This document shows positions 51,611 to 61,162 of a stretch of 64,000 nt of DNA, in pieces; positions within the stretch are counted from its first letter, which is position 1; each line of letters opens with the position of its first letter. Under the pieces are notes generated by a model. It searched no databases. It saw only the letters and a list, made by a program, of their open reading frames with translations, and had not been told where the DNA came from. The position numbers and the translations under genes are program-made. Origin of the DNA: Providencia sp. R33 (lineage in GTDB: Bacteria; Pseudomonadota; Gammaproteobacteria; Enterobacterales; Enterobacteriaceae); the NCBI RefSeq assembly GCF_019343475.1, contig NZ_CP072453.1, forward strand, positions 3,844,001 to 3,908,000, given 5' to 3'.

Positions 51611-53677
51611 ATGAAAAATTTAACAGGGTTTTTATTACAGCTCCGACAGCGACCTGAATTAATGGTATTGGTGATTATGGTGATGGTTATCGCCATGTTG
51701 ATTATTCCATTACCAACGGTTTTGGTCGATTTATTAATTGGTCTGAATATTATGATTTCAGTCCTTATTTTTATGAGTTCTTTTTATATTACCCGGGTGC
51801 TGAACTTTCAGTCGTTTCCATCCATTCTATTAATAAGTACATTATTTAGATTAGCCTTATCAATTAGTACAAGCCGTTTAATTCTATTAGAAGCCGATGC
51901 AGGCGATATAATAGCCACGTTTGGCGAATTTGTTATTCAAGATAACCTCGTTGTGGGAATGGTAGTGTTTGCCATTGTGACAATTGTGCAGTTTATTGTT
52001 ATTACAAAAGGTTCCGAGCGCATTGCGGAAGTGGCTGCGCGGTTTTCTCTTGATGCAATGCCTGGCAAACAAATGAGCATTGATGCTGATTTGCGCGCGG
52101 GTGTGATTGATGAAGCCACCGCGAAAGAAAAACGGGGAGACCTCGAAAAAGAGAGCCAGTTATTTGGGTCTTTTGACGGGGCTATGAAGTTTATCAAAGG
52201 TGATGCTATCGCGGGTATTGTGATCATTTTTGTCAACTTAATCGGCGGCATTTCTGTCGGTACTGCACAACAGGGCATGGATGTTTCGACAGCGCTAAAT
52301 ACGTTCTCGCTGTTAACAATAGGCGATGGCCTAGTTGCTCAAATACCGGCATTACTGATTTCAATCAGTGCGGGTTTCATTGTGACGCGTGTTGGTGGAA
52401 ATGACAAAAATTTGGGTGAGAATATTGTTTCTGAATTATTTGCTAATGATTTTACGATATTAATTACCGCTTTGATTGTGCTTTTCATGGGGTTTTTACC
52501 TGGGTTTCCAACGACAATTTTTCTCTTTCTTTCTGCATTGCTGATTGGGCTTTTTGCCGTACGTTACTATAAAAAACGTCAGAAAATGGTCAATGAAAAA
52601 CAGCAAGAAATAGAAAGTGTTACTTCAGATGTGACCGAAGGGGAAACGCAACGCGTTAACCAAGACTTTGTTGATGAATATATTCCAGAGACACTCCCTA
52701 TTATTATTTCAGTAAATCAAAATTATAAAACACATTTAGAAGATAATAATTTTTTATCTCGCTTGAAAAAAGATGTTTTTATTCGTTATGGTTATCGAAT
52801 CCCTGATATTGCAATAAATTACTCGCCGATAATTGAAGAAAATAAAATAGTCATATTAATTAATGAAGTAAAAGCAGGGGAATATGATATTTGTTTCTAT
52901 GGCCATCGGTTATTGTCAAATACGGATGAATTGAAATACCTTGGTGTTGATTTAATCGAGTACGCTGATGAGTACGGCTCAAAAAATATTTGGTTTGATA
53001 ATAAAGATAAAGAAAATATTGAGCAATTAGGCCTGTATGCTCGTGATGATATTTCAGAAATGATTGATTGTGTTAGCACACTTATGCTGCGCCATATTAA
53101 TGAATTCTTTGGTATTCAAGAAACCAAAAATTTGCTTGATGACCTCGATAGTAAATACCCTGAATTACTCAAAGAGTGTTATCGCCATGCCACTGTGCAG
53201 AAAGTTACTGAGGTTTTCCAACGTTTATTGATGGAAAAAATTTCAGTGCGGAATATGAAATTGATTATTGAAATTTTAGTGCAGTGGGTACCGAAAGAAA
53301 AAGACAGTTTGATGCTTGTTGAGCATATTCGTAGTGGGATGGCGAGGTATATCTCATCAAGGTTTGCGGTAGATGGGCGCCTCAATGTTTTAATGATTAA
53401 CTCAGAGTTTGAAGACACTATTCGCCAAGGAATTCGCCAATCATCGGGTGGCGTGTATTTGCACCTTGAGCCAGAAGCAAGTAATGCCTTAATTCAATCG
53501 GCAGAGTTGGCATTAGAAAATAATTATTTATCAATTAGGGATATCAGTGTGCTCGTCCCTGTTGATATCCGCCGTTTTGTGAAAAAAATCATAGAAGGAC
53601 GTTTCCCTGAGCTAGAGGTTCTCTCTTTTAATGAGATTTCAGACACCATAAAAGTCAATGTGATTAAAACCATTTAA
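51611..53677 (+). CDS. invA: T3SS export gate protein InvA (SctV)
   Basis: A 688-residue member of the FHIPEP family. Eight membrane helices fill residues ~15-320, with the conserved cytoplasmic loop FVVTKGSERIAEVAARFSLDAMPGKQMSIDADL (here FVIQDN/ITKGSERIAEVAARF). A large cytoplasmic domain follows, which forms the nonameric ring. It is nearly the same size as Salmonella InvA (685). It recruits chaperone-substrate complexes and couples the proton motive force to export. Confidence 0.96.
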   Translation: MKNLTGFLLQLRQRPELMVLVIMVMVIAMLIIPLPTVLVDLLIGLNIMISVLIFMSSFYITRVLNFQSFPSILLISTLFRLALSISTSRLILLEADAGDIIATFGEFVIQDNLVVGMVVFAIVTIVQFIVITKGSERIAEVAARFSLDAMPGKQMSIDADLRAGVIDEATAKEKRGDLEKESQLFGSFDGAMKFIKGDAIAGIVIIFVNLIGGISVGTAQQGMDVSTALNTFSLLTIGDGLVAQIPALLISISAGFIVTRVGGNDKNLGENIVSELFANDFTILITALIVLFMGFLPGFPTTIFLFLSALLIGLFAVRYYKKRQKMVNEKQQEIESVTSDVTEGETQRVNQDFVDEYIPETLPIIISVNQNYKTHLEDNNFLSRLKKDVFIRYGYRIPDIAINYSPIIEENKIVILINEVKAGEYDICFYGHRLLSNTDELKYLGVDLIEYADEYGSKNIWFDNKDKENIEQLGLYARDDISEMIDCVSTLMLRHINEFFGIQETKNLLDDLDSKYPELLKECYRHATVQKVTEVFQRLLMEKISVRNMKLIIEILVQWVPKEKDSLMLVEHIRSGMARYISSRFAVDGRLNVLMINSEFEDTIRQGIRQSSGGVYLHLEPEASNALIQSAELALENNYLSIRDISVLVPVDIRRFVKKIIEGRFPELEVLSFNEISDTIKVNVIKTI

Positions 53678-53691
53678 ATAAGGAATGTAAT

Positions 53692-54099
53692 ATGAAATAC
53701 CGTTTTATTGAAGTTTTGAACGAATACTTAAGTGTAATGGGGCGCAGTGATTTAATTAATGGTCAATTGGATTGCCATTCAAATATTCAGTTAGAGATGA
53801 ATGACGTGCCTGCAATTAATATTGATCTTTCTTCGGATGATATCATTATTTGGTGTAATTTATTGCCATGTAATTATAGCCTTCTCGATTCCATGAGTGT
53901 TTTATTATTAAAATCTATTATTGAATATCCGCCGCGTAATTTTCAGTCAGGGCAACCCGCATTGAATCTTGTTGAGAATGAATTGATTTTATCTGCGGTA
54001 TTAAAACCAGCTTCATTGAATGAAATGTCATTATTTTCAGATAGCTTTGAAGAATTTTTTGAACGTGTAATTGAATTACGCCAATTATTATCCGCTTAA
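53692..54099 (+). CDS. invB: T3SS class IB effector chaperone (InvB/SpaK)
   Basis: A 135-residue acidic protein (MKYRFIEVLNEYLSVMGRSD start), the length of Salmonella InvB (135). It is encoded between invA and invC in the standard position. Class IB chaperones bind N-terminal segments of several effectors and dock them on the ATPase and gate. AAGGA lies just before its start. Its stop codon abuts the invC ATG. Confidence 0.85.
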   Translation: MKYRFIEVLNEYLSVMGRSDLINGQLDCHSNIQLEMNDVPAINIDLSSDDIIIWCNLLPCNYSLLDSMSVLLLKSIIEYPPRNFQSGQPALNLVENELILSAVLKPASLNEMSLFSDSFEEFFERVIELRQLLSA

Positions 54100-55395
54100 A
54101 TGATGAAATTTTTCGATACGTGCGCACATCCTGTGCGCATTCATGGCAGCCTTATTGAAGCTCCATTGCAAGGTGTTTTTATCGGTGAAATTTGCTTTAT
54201 CGAGCAGTCGATTTCGAATACTCACATTATTGCTAAAGCACAAGTTGTGGGCTTTAAAGAAGGGCTTGCTGTGCTGAGTTTGGTTGGTCGTATTCAAGGA
54301 TTAACCCGTGAAGTGGTTATCCGGCCTAGCGGCTATCCTTTTGTTTTTCCTGTTGGTGAGTACCTTACGGGCAAAATTTTTGACGCGACTGGGGAAGCGG
54401 TTGGGCGGCTAACTGAAGGCGAAAATGAGATCACGTATATTGATAACCGATTACAACGTATTGATAATCCACCCGTTAGTGTCACTAAAAGGCAACCAAT
54501 AGATCAACCTTTGTTCACTGGTGTTCGAGCGATTGATGGGTTGTTAACCTGTGGTCAGGGGCAGCGTATTGGCATTTTTGCTGCTGCGGGAAGCGGAAAA
54601 ACGTCTCTGATGAATATGATCATTAATCAGGCGGAGGCTGATATCCATGTAGTGGCGTTAATCGGTGAGCGTGGTCGAGAAGTTATTGAATTTATTGAAG
54701 AGTTGAAATCTTCTCCTCAGGCAGAGCATACAATTTTAGTGTATGCCACGTCGGATAGCCCACCCGTTGAACGGTGTAATGCGGCATTATTAGCGACGAC
54801 GATTGCGGAATATTATCGTGATGAAGGAAAAAACGTTCTGCTTTATGTGGACTCCATGACGCGTTATGCAAGGGCCTTACGTGATGTGGCATTGGCCTCA
54901 GGTGAGCTACCTGCAAGGCGGGGTTATCCTGCTTCTGTATTTGAACAATTACCGTTATTACTCGAACGCCCTGGGCGTCTCAAAAACGGGTCAATTACCG
55001 CTTTTTATACAGTGTTATTAGAAAGCGAAGAGGAAGCTGACCCGATTGGTGATGAGATCCGCTCTATTTTAGATGGCCACATTTACCTTAGCCAGAAACT
55101 GGCAGGCCGCGGTCATTACCCTGCCATTGATGTTTTAAACAGCATTAGTCGTGTGTTTTCTAAAGTCACGCAACCTATGCATCAACAATCGGCAGCTCGA
55201 GTCCGTGAGATGTTAGGAAGACTTGAACAACTTCAACTGTATCTTGACCTTGGTGAATACCAGCGTGGGGAAAATGCAGAGAACGATGAAGCGCTAGATA
55301 AACAAGCCGCAATTGAGACTTTTTTAAAGCAAAGAATGACTGAGAGCGCCTCTGTAGAAACGTTGTTAAGTCACTTAAGCCAATTGGCATCATGA
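54100..55395 (+). CDS. invC: T3SS ATPase InvC (SctN)
   Basis: A 431-residue F1-type ATPase. Walker A AAGSGKT is at residues 162-168, with GERGREVIEFIEEL and Walker B LLYVDSMTRYARALRD, then the type III family hallmarks ASGELPARRGYPASVFEQLP and FYTVLLESEEEADPIGDE. It forms a hexamer beneath the export gate that strips chaperones and unfolds substrates. It begins directly after the invB stop and overlaps invI by 4 bp. Confidence 0.96.
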   Translation: MMKFFDTCAHPVRIHGSLIEAPLQGVFIGEICFIEQSISNTHIIAKAQVVGFKEGLAVLSLVGRIQGLTREVVIRPSGYPFVFPVGEYLTGKIFDATGEAVGRLTEGENEITYIDNRLQRIDNPPVSVTKRQPIDQPLFTGVRAIDGLLTCGQGQRIGIFAAAGSGKTSLMNMIINQAEADIHVVALIGERGREVIEFIEELKSSPQAEHTILVYATSDSPPVERCNAALLATTIAEYYRDEGKNVLLYVDSMTRYARALRDVALASGELPARRGYPASVFEQLPLLLERPGRLKNGSITAFYTVLLESEEEADPIGDEIRSILDGHIYLSQKLAGRGHYPAIDVLNSISRVFSKVTQPMHQQSAARVREMLGRLEQLQLYLDLGEYQRGENAENDEALDKQAAIETFLKQRMTESASVETLLSHLSQLAS

Positions 55396-55844
55396 GCGTC
55401 AAAAATCTATTGCAGTTGGCTGAACGTCGTTTAGACAAAATTCGCTATGAGCAGGGGCAACTTAATTCGCAAATTAGTGCGTTACAAAGTGCCTCTCAAA
55501 GTATGAGGGAACGTATCCTGATCTTATCTGCACAGGTTGCGTTATATGAAAAATCCCAAGAGCTGAGCCCTATTGCTTTTTGGGAACGCCAAAGGCTAAA
55601 AGCGGCAGTGCTTGGTGATATTGCCCAGTTTGAATACGAGATTGACACAATGTCGACTCAAATAGACAAATATCAACTCTTGGCTAAGCAAATGGCGACG
55701 CAGGTGCAAGTATTACAAGGTAAGTGTGAAAAATTCCAAAAATATCTTAAACAGCAATCTATCACTCGGCGTTTAAAATTAGAGCGGCAACAGCATACTG
55801 AAATAGAGGAGATCTTCGTTCATGTTCGCAATAAATTCACCTAA
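55392..55844 (+). CDS. invI: T3SS central stalk InvI/SpaM (SctO)
   Basis: A 150-residue, almost wholly coiled-coil protein (LLQLAERRLDKIRYEQGQLN; AQFEYEIDTMSTQIDKYQLLAKQ). It matches the SctO/FliJ-like stalk that connects the ATPase to the gate; Salmonella InvI is 147. It overlaps invC by ATGA and invJ by 23 bp, so translation is tightly coupled. Confidence 0.86.
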   Translation: MSVKNLLQLAERRLDKIRYEQGQLNSQISALQSASQSMRERILILSAQVALYEKSQELSPIAFWERQRLKAAVLGDIAQFEYEIDTMSTQIDKYQLLAKQMATQVQVLQGKCEKFQKYLKQQSITRRLKLERQQHTEIEEIFVHVRNKFT

Positions 55845-57252
55845 AAGGGAAACCGTTATAACTTCTTCTGGTGTGGGAATAGCAAAACCCTCAGATAAAA
55901 CAATATTGGATTATGCCCAAATAAATAAAAAGGGGAATAAAAATACAGGTTTACAAATGATGGCTAAAAAAATAATCATGAATTTGAACAAAAATAATAC
56001 ACCATCAAATGTAGCACAGAATATTTCTATTCAATCAAGTGAAATTGAAAAATGTATTACACCCAAAGAAACTCTGCAAAATAATAACCTACAGGAAAAT
56101 ATTCTTTATCCGAATAAGGAAATTAATCACTCAATTATACGCTCGGATTTTTCTGTGTTGCCTAATAGCAAGGATAAAAACTTTATTGATTTAAATACTG
56201 TGAATTTATTTTTTCCTAATATAAACGATAGCTCCAATAAAACTCAGCTTTCTAAAGGGAGTGAGTTTGCCTTTTTTCAAAATGAAGCAGTTGGGATAAA
56301 TGATATTCAAGTCACTCTTGATGAGACACAGACAGACGAAAATGTATTAACACAACGTGAGTTTGATGATGAGTTTCCACTGGTGAATATTAATGGGGGG
56401 ATTGTGATTCCATTTTGCGATAACGCTTTGCCAGTAAAGCCATTATTAAGCCTCAGTCAGGCCGCAGCTATGCCTGAAAATACGCCGCTAAATTTTGGCG
56501 TTATTGATGAGCAATATACGGATAATACGCCTTTTATTGAGTTACCCCATGTGGAAAATAATGCTTACCGCACGGTAAATACCGTGTTGAATAGTGATCA
56601 AAAAGCCATGCATCATAATGATAACTCTGAGCTACATCATCTGGAAAATAGCCCTCGTGATACGGTGAATATAGATATTGGTAATGACAAAGAAAATGTC
56701 TTGCTTGATGGCGATCCACCACATTTTTTGGGTAAAAAAACATTTAATGAGCAATTGCCGTTGAATCAAGCATTAGCTGATTTTAGGCCTGAATTGACGA
56801 AAAATGAGAAAAAAGCACCTGTTTTACAAGAGATGGCAGATATTGAAGACGTTAATATCGTCCAGAATCGCCCACCACAGATTAATGCAGTTGGTGAAGT
56901 GTATCGCCAAGCTCAGGTTTTGCCATTTCGAGATGCAACAACCCACTCTCAGAGTATCAGTCAAATAGTTGAGCATAACGTGATTTCTCATTTGGCGATA
57001 ACAAATGAACATGAGCCAAGAACATTAACTTACACGTTCCATCAATGGAAAAACGCACCGTCAGTCACTTTTGAACTTGCGACGAAAACTGAATTGGTTG
57101 TGATGACTCAGAGTCGAGAAGTGCAAGAAACCCTAAAAGAAAATAAGCACTTACTAAATAGTGAACACGATGTTTATTTTCGACAAGAGCAGCATCAAGA
57201 ACGTGGGCAACATCACCAGCAGCGGGAACATAATCAACAAGAAGAAGATTAA
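55822..57252 (+). CDS. invJ: T3SS needle-length regulator InvJ/SpaN (SctP)
   Basis: A 476-residue hydrophilic, low-complexity protein rich in Asn, Glu and Gln. The Spa32/InvJ-like C-terminal substrate-switch region is near PRTLTYTFHQWKNAPSVTFELA, and the tail is rich in His, Gln and Glu (HQQREHNQQEED). It is considerably longer than Salmonella InvJ (336). Needle rulers scale with length in Yersinia, so the needle could be longer; that is inference. The start overlaps invI. Identification rests on position and on this C-terminal domain. Confidence 0.78.
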   Translation: MFAINSPKRETVITSSGVGIAKPSDKTILDYAQINKKGNKNTGLQMMAKKIIMNLNKNNTPSNVAQNISIQSSEIEKCITPKETLQNNNLQENILYPNKEINHSIIRSDFSVLPNSKDKNFIDLNTVNLFFPNINDSSNKTQLSKGSEFAFFQNEAVGINDIQVTLDETQTDENVLTQREFDDEFPLVNINGGIVIPFCDNALPVKPLLSLSQAAAMPENTPLNFGVIDEQYTDNTPFIELPHVENNAYRTVNTVLNSDQKAMHHNDNSELHHLENSPRDTVNIDIGNDKENVLLDGDPPHFLGKKTFNEQLPLNQALADFRPELTKNEKKAPVLQEMADIEDVNIVQNRPPQINAVGEVYRQAQVLPFRDATTHSQSISQIVEHNVISHLAITNEHEPRTLTYTFHQWKNAPSVTFELATKTELVVMTQSREVQETLKENKHLLNSEHDVYFRQEQHQERGQHHQQREHNQQEED

Positions 57253-57254
57253 GT

Positions 57255-58175
57255 ATGTTGAAAATAAGGCGAATTAGCCAACATGAAAAACAACTAAAAA
57301 CTTGGGAGAAGCAATACCAAGCAATTGCAATTCTCAATAAAGATAATGTAGAAAAGCGTTACTTTAATGTGTGTTTAAAAAATGATAACCAGCAAATCCA
57401 AATGATGATTGATGTACATGGCTGGTGCCAACACCGTTGGCCTCATTTAGCGCATTATGCATGGCAGGGGGTAGATGATCAAAGCGTGTGCGAAATATTC
57501 AAATTTGAAAATCACAATAAATCTTTTTTTACCACTCAGTTTTATTGCCATTCAGTAGATGTTGTTAATCATAATAAAATTGAAAGGTTTGGTTTATCTG
57601 TATTCGAAAATCAACTTGGCACGGTATTGATAGATGCGCCATTTGAAGGGCTACCCATTCGAAATATTGCACATTATTCCTATGACAATCTATTACTCTC
57701 CATGGATTGGGTTTTAGGGCACAGTACTATCAGTGTGTCGCTATTAAGTTCTTTAGCGTTAGGAGATGTACTGTGTATTCAACAATTAACCTTAAACATG
57801 AAAATAGCTGGGCAATTATTCGCACGCTTTCAAAAACAAGAAGAGGGACTATTTATGATTGAAGAACTCATTTCAACAGAAAATAACATTCAATCTACAG
57901 AAGATTATCAAGATGAAGTTGTACGCCCATTTAATATTAACGAAATGAATATTCAACTGAGCTTTGTATTAGGAAGCACGAATATTAAAATTAATGAGTT
58001 GAGTGATATTCAGATAGGTTCTGTTTTTTCAATTGGTGAAAATAAAGAGCGAGAAGTGAAAGTCTATGCTAATAAACAGTTAATTGCGGAAGGTGAATTA
58101 ATCTATATTGGGGATGGCGATGACTTAGGTTTGGAAATTACTCGCATTATTAGCCTTGGTGATAAAAGAGTTTAA
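57255..58175 (+). CDS. spaO: T3SS sorting platform protein SpaO (SctQ)
   Basis: A 306-residue protein (SpaO of Salmonella 303). The C-terminal ~80 residues form the SpoA/FliN-like domain (NIQLSFVLGSTNIKINELSD; GSVFSIGENKEREVKVYANKQLIAEGEL). It builds the cytoplasmic pods of the sorting platform. An in-frame internal ATG with a strong Shine-Dalgarno at 57855 (residue 201) predicts a 106-residue short form, as with SpaO-S in Salmonella, which starts at codon 203. Confidence 0.9.
   Translation: MLKIRRISQHEKQLKTWEKQYQAIAILNKDNVEKRYFNVCLKNDNQQIQMMIDVHGWCQHRWPHLAHYAWQGVDDQSVCEIFKFENHNKSFFTTQFYCHSVDVVNHNKIERFGLSVFENQLGTVLIDAPFEGLPIRNIAHYSYDNLLLSMDWVLGHSTISVSLLSSLALGDVLCIQQLTLNMKIAGQLFARFQKQEEGLFMIEELISTENNIQSTEDYQDEVVRPFNINEMNIQLSFVLGSTNIKINELSDIQIGSVFSIGENKEREVKVYANKQLIAEGELIYIGDGDDLGLEITRIISLGDKRV
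57841..57857 (+). promoter_or_regulatory. Internal ribosome binding site and start for the short SctQ product
   Basis: AAGAGGGA (57841-57848) is followed after 6 bases by ATG (57855-57857), in frame with spaO at codon 201. Translation from here gives only the C-terminal SpoA domain. In Salmonella and Yersinia the equivalent short SctQ form is part of the working sorting platform. Confidence 0.75.
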
Positions 58176-58176
58176 T

Positions 58177-58842
58177 ATGCCAACTGTTCCACAAGAAATT
58201 CCATTATTAGCAATAATTGCATTTTCCACATTACTCCCTTTTGTGATTGCAGCAGGAACCTGCTATTTAAAAATATCTATTGTATTGGTTATGGTTCGCA
58301 ATGCGATGGGGGTACAGCAAGTTCCTTCAACGATGGTATTAAACGCCATTGCATTATTATTATCTATCTTCGTCATGATGCCAGTTTTGCAAGATGTGAA
58401 TAATTATATGCGCCAAGAAAGTGTGGATTTTAGCAATATAGACTCTATTGACCATTTTGTGGATGACGGATTAGGGCGTTATAAAACCTATTTGCAGAAA
58501 TATTCAGACCCGCAGCTAGTGACTTTTTTTGAGTCCATTCAGCAAGGGCGCAGTGAGGAAGAAATAAGTGCGGATGGTACTGCGCCAACACTTTTTTCAT
58601 TATTACCTGCCTATGCATTAAGTGAGATTAAGTCAGCGTTTCAAATTGGTTTTTATATTTATTTGCCCTTCGTTGTGATTGATTTAGTGATTTCCAGCAT
58701 TTTACTGGCACTAGGCATGATGATGATGAGCCCTGTCACAATATCGGTGCCTGTAAAACTGATTCTTTTTGTAGCGATTGATGGCTGGACGCTGATTTCT
58801 AAAGGGCTTGTGATGCAATATTTTGAATTAGCACAACATTGA
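58177..58842 (+). CDS. spaP: T3SS export apparatus protein SpaP (SctR)
   Basis: A 221-residue membrane protein from the ATG at 58177, just after the spaO stop, with AAAGAG upstream; a start at 58156 would overlap spaO. Four helices and the family block FVIAAGTCYLKISIVLVMVRNAMGVQQVPS identify FliP/SctR, and MMMMSPVTISVPVKLILFVAIDGWTLISKGL the C-terminal part. It is the pentameric core of the export pore. Confidence 0.94.
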   Translation: MPTVPQEIPLLAIIAFSTLLPFVIAAGTCYLKISIVLVMVRNAMGVQQVPSTMVLNAIALLLSIFVMMPVLQDVNNYMRQESVDFSNIDSIDHFVDDGLGRYKTYLQKYSDPQLVTFFESIQQGRSEEEISADGTAPTLFSLLPAYALSEIKSAFQIGFYIYLPFVVIDLVISSILLALGMMMMSPVTISVPVKLILFVAIDGWTLISKGLVMQYFELAQH

Positions 58843-58856
58843 CGCGAGGTAATAAG

Positions 58857-59126
58857 ATGGATGAGATTGTCTATGCCAGTAATAAAGCGATGTTATTGAT
58901 TGTTATTTTATCGGCGATCCCTGTCATTGTTGCTACGGTTGTTGGGCTATTAGTGGGGTTAATTCAAACGGTCACGCAGCTCCAAGAACAGACCTTACCT
59001 TTTGGGGTGAAGTTGTTAGCGGTATTTGGTTCTTTATTTATGATCTCAGGTTGGTTAGCTGACAAGGTGATGAATTACGCTATTGAGGTAATCACGACTG
59101 CAATTCCCGCGGTGGGGCTATTTTAA
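58857..59126 (+). CDS. spaQ: T3SS export apparatus protein SpaQ (SctS)
   Basis: An 89-residue protein with two membrane helices (LLIVILSAIPVIVATVVGLLVG and LLAVFGSLFMISGWLADKV) and the conserved LIQTVTQLQEQTLPFGVKL linker of FliQ/SctS. The ATG at 58857 follows a good RBS (CGAGGT), giving the family length (86-89). Its stop overlaps the spaR ATG by one base. Confidence 0.94.
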   Translation: MDEIVYASNKAMLLIVILSAIPVIVATVVGLLVGLIQTVTQLQEQTLPFGVKLLAVFGSLFMISGWLADKVMNYAIEVITTAIPAVGLF

Positions 59127-59920
59127 TGAGCCAGGAGTTTATTTCGCTGGCGTCATATTTATTTTTTCTCTTTCAACAGGGATTGATTAAATTGGCACTT
59201 GCGTGGCTACGAATCGCCCCGGTGATGTTTTTTTTACCTTTTTTAAGTAATAAGTTGCTTAATAGCGGCATGATAAAAAACTGTGTGGTTGTGTATTTAG
59301 CTCTCGGTTTATGGCCATTTTTCTCCACAGCAGAAGTTCAGTGGGAACGCATTGGTTTGGTTGAAATTTTTCTTTATGAAATCACTATTGGCTTAGTGCT
59401 TGCCTTCATATTGGGTTTACCTTTTATGATAGCGAATATCATCGGGGAATTAATTGATACTCAGCGAGGGGAAACCATTAGTAGCATTGTTGATCCTGCA
59501 AGTGGGGCAGAAGCTTCGGAACTTGCTGTTTTCTTGAGTTATATCGTGTGTATGGTTTTTTTGGCTCAAGGTGGCATGTATCAACTCTCAACGATTTTTG
59601 CACAAAGCTATCACTTATTGCCGTTGGGGCAGGGATTTTCTTCATTTAATAGTTTACCCCTAGGTGAATGGATGAATAACATGGTTGTAAAAGGTGTTAT
59701 TTTAGCTGCGCCCATTATTGTGACATTGTTTATTACTGAAGTTGCCTTAGGACTATATTCTCGATTTTGCCCACAATTAAATGCATTTTCATTATCTTTA
59801 GCAATAAAATCGACTATTGCATTTATTGTGTTTTTACTTTATTTCCAGAATGAAGTGCCTGATATTTTGGTCAATATGATTTCATTATCACCATTATCAC
59901 AAATATTCCTCTCAACGTAA
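59126..59920 (+). CDS. spaR: T3SS export apparatus protein SpaR (SctT)
   Basis: A 264-residue membrane protein with about six helices (LAWLRIAPVMFFLPFLSNKLL; LVLAFILGLPFMIANIIGELIDTQRG; FFLEVALGLYSRFCPQLNAFSL-type segment). It matches FliR/SctT, the single-copy plug of the export pore (Salmonella SpaR 263). Its start (TAATG) overlaps the spaQ stop, implying coupling. Confidence 0.94.
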   Translation: MSQEFISLASYLFFLFQQGLIKLALAWLRIAPVMFFLPFLSNKLLNSGMIKNCVVVYLALGLWPFFSTAEVQWERIGLVEIFLYEITIGLVLAFILGLPFMIANIIGELIDTQRGETISSIVDPASGAEASELAVFLSYIVCMVFLAQGGMYQLSTIFAQSYHLLPLGQGFSSFNSLPLGEWMNNMVVKGVILAAPIIVTLFITEVALGLYSRFCPQLNAFSLSLAIKSTIAFIVFLLYFQNEVPDILVNMISLSPLSQIFLST

Positions 59921-59944
59921 TAAATTTTAATATGGGGGAAAACG

Positions 59945-61018
59945 ATGGCAGAGAAAACAGAAAAACCAACCGACAAAAAAATAAAAGATTCTGCAAAAAA
60001 AGGACAAAGCTATAAAAGTAAAGATTCGGTAGCAGCTATTGTGCTTATTGTGAGTGCTTTTGTTTTTGATGGGATAACAAATTTAAATGATTTGGCTATA
60101 TTAACGAAAAAAATATTAATTTCACCAACGAATATTCATATAGACACGCTATTGTGGGAGTTTTTTTCTATTTTCATTCGTGTGCTATTACCTATTTTAT
60201 TAGCCTGCTTTTTAGCAGGAACATTGGTTTCATTACTACAAAGTCGATTTAGATTAGCCACTGAAGCAGTAAAAATTGACTTTACGAAACTTAACCCAAT
60301 TGCGGGGTTTAAAAAAATATTTTCGCTTAATTCACTAAAGGAATTAGTGAAAGCATTTTTATATTTACTTGTTTTTGCAATATCAGCGGGTGTGTTTTTT
60401 TACCTCTGGCGGCATGAGATTTTTATGCTTTATCGTACTGCACTCGATGGCATGATCAGACAATGGGCGAGTCTGTCAGCGACGTTTATTATCGTCTTTT
60501 TAGCCGTTGCATTATTGATAATAGTCATCGATATGATCACCGAATTTTTCTTGTTTATTAAAAATTTAAAGATGGAAAAACAAGAGGTTAAAAAAGAATA
60601 TAAGGATAACGAAGGGGACCCTCACATTAAAAGTGCGCGTCGAGGCCTGCATCAAGAGTTATTATCTGAAGAGGTGAAATCAAATGTCCGTAACTCAACG
60701 TTTGTGATGGCCAATCCAACCCACATTGCATTATTAATCTATTATGACCCTGATATTGCACCACTCCCTTTTTTATTTTCTAAAAGCCGTGGGTTACAAG
60801 CAAAAGCAATTATTAAATATGCTGAAAAACAGGGCGTCCCTGTCGTTAGAGACATTCCGTTAGCAAGAAAGATATGGCGCTCTTATAAAAAAGATCGGTT
60901 TATTGATGAAACTGGACTAGAAGAAATAATGAATATTGTTTCGTGGTTAATTCGCGTTGAACTTATTCGCATGGGAGTAGATGTTGATAGTTTGCTTGAG
61001 GAAGAAATTGATAAATAG
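59945..61018 (+). CDS. spaS: T3SS autoprotease/specificity switch SpaS (SctU)
   Basis: A 357-residue protein (SpaS 356). It starts with the family N-terminus EKTEKPTDKKIKDSAKKGQ, and four membrane helices follow to ~residue 210. The cytoplasmic domain contains the autocleavage motif N257-P258-T259-H260 (FVMANPTHIALLIYY). Cleavage between N and P switches export from rod and needle to later substrates together with the InvJ ruler. It is last of the inv-spa series, preceded by GGGGGAA. Confidence 0.96.
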   Translation: MAEKTEKPTDKKIKDSAKKGQSYKSKDSVAAIVLIVSAFVFDGITNLNDLAILTKKILISPTNIHIDTLLWEFFSIFIRVLLPILLACFLAGTLVSLLQSRFRLATEAVKIDFTKLNPIAGFKKIFSLNSLKELVKAFLYLLVFAISAGVFFYLWRHEIFMLYRTALDGMIRQWASLSATFIIVFLAVALLIIVIDMITEFFLFIKNLKMEKQEVKKEYKDNEGDPHIKSARRGLHQELLSEEVKSNVRNSTFVMANPTHIALLIYYDPDIAPLPFLFSKSRGLQAKAIIKYAEKQGVPVVRDIPLARKIWRSYKKDRFIDETGLEEIMNIVSWLIRVELIRMGVDVDSLLEEEIDK

Positions 61019-61095
61019 ACGACTAATTTATAAAGCCAGATGAATGATAAATATAATTCAATAAATAAAATCGTTTTTTTAAAGCCAAGGTTTTT

Positions 61096-61124
61096 TTGAT
61101 TAATTATGATAAAAAAGTTTATTT
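61096..61124 (+). promoter_or_regulatory. Possible promoter upstream of sicA (weak)
   Basis: TTGATT (61096-61101), 17 bp, TTATTT (61119-61124) lies in the 144-bp AT-rich gap between spaS and sicA, the only sizeable gap in the operon. In Salmonella sicA has its own InvF/SicA-dependent promoter. The -10 match is poor and AT-rich DNA gives such matches by chance. Confidence 0.3.
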
Positions 61125-61162
61125 TTTCATCATATATTAAATTTTAACACAAAGGTAAATAT

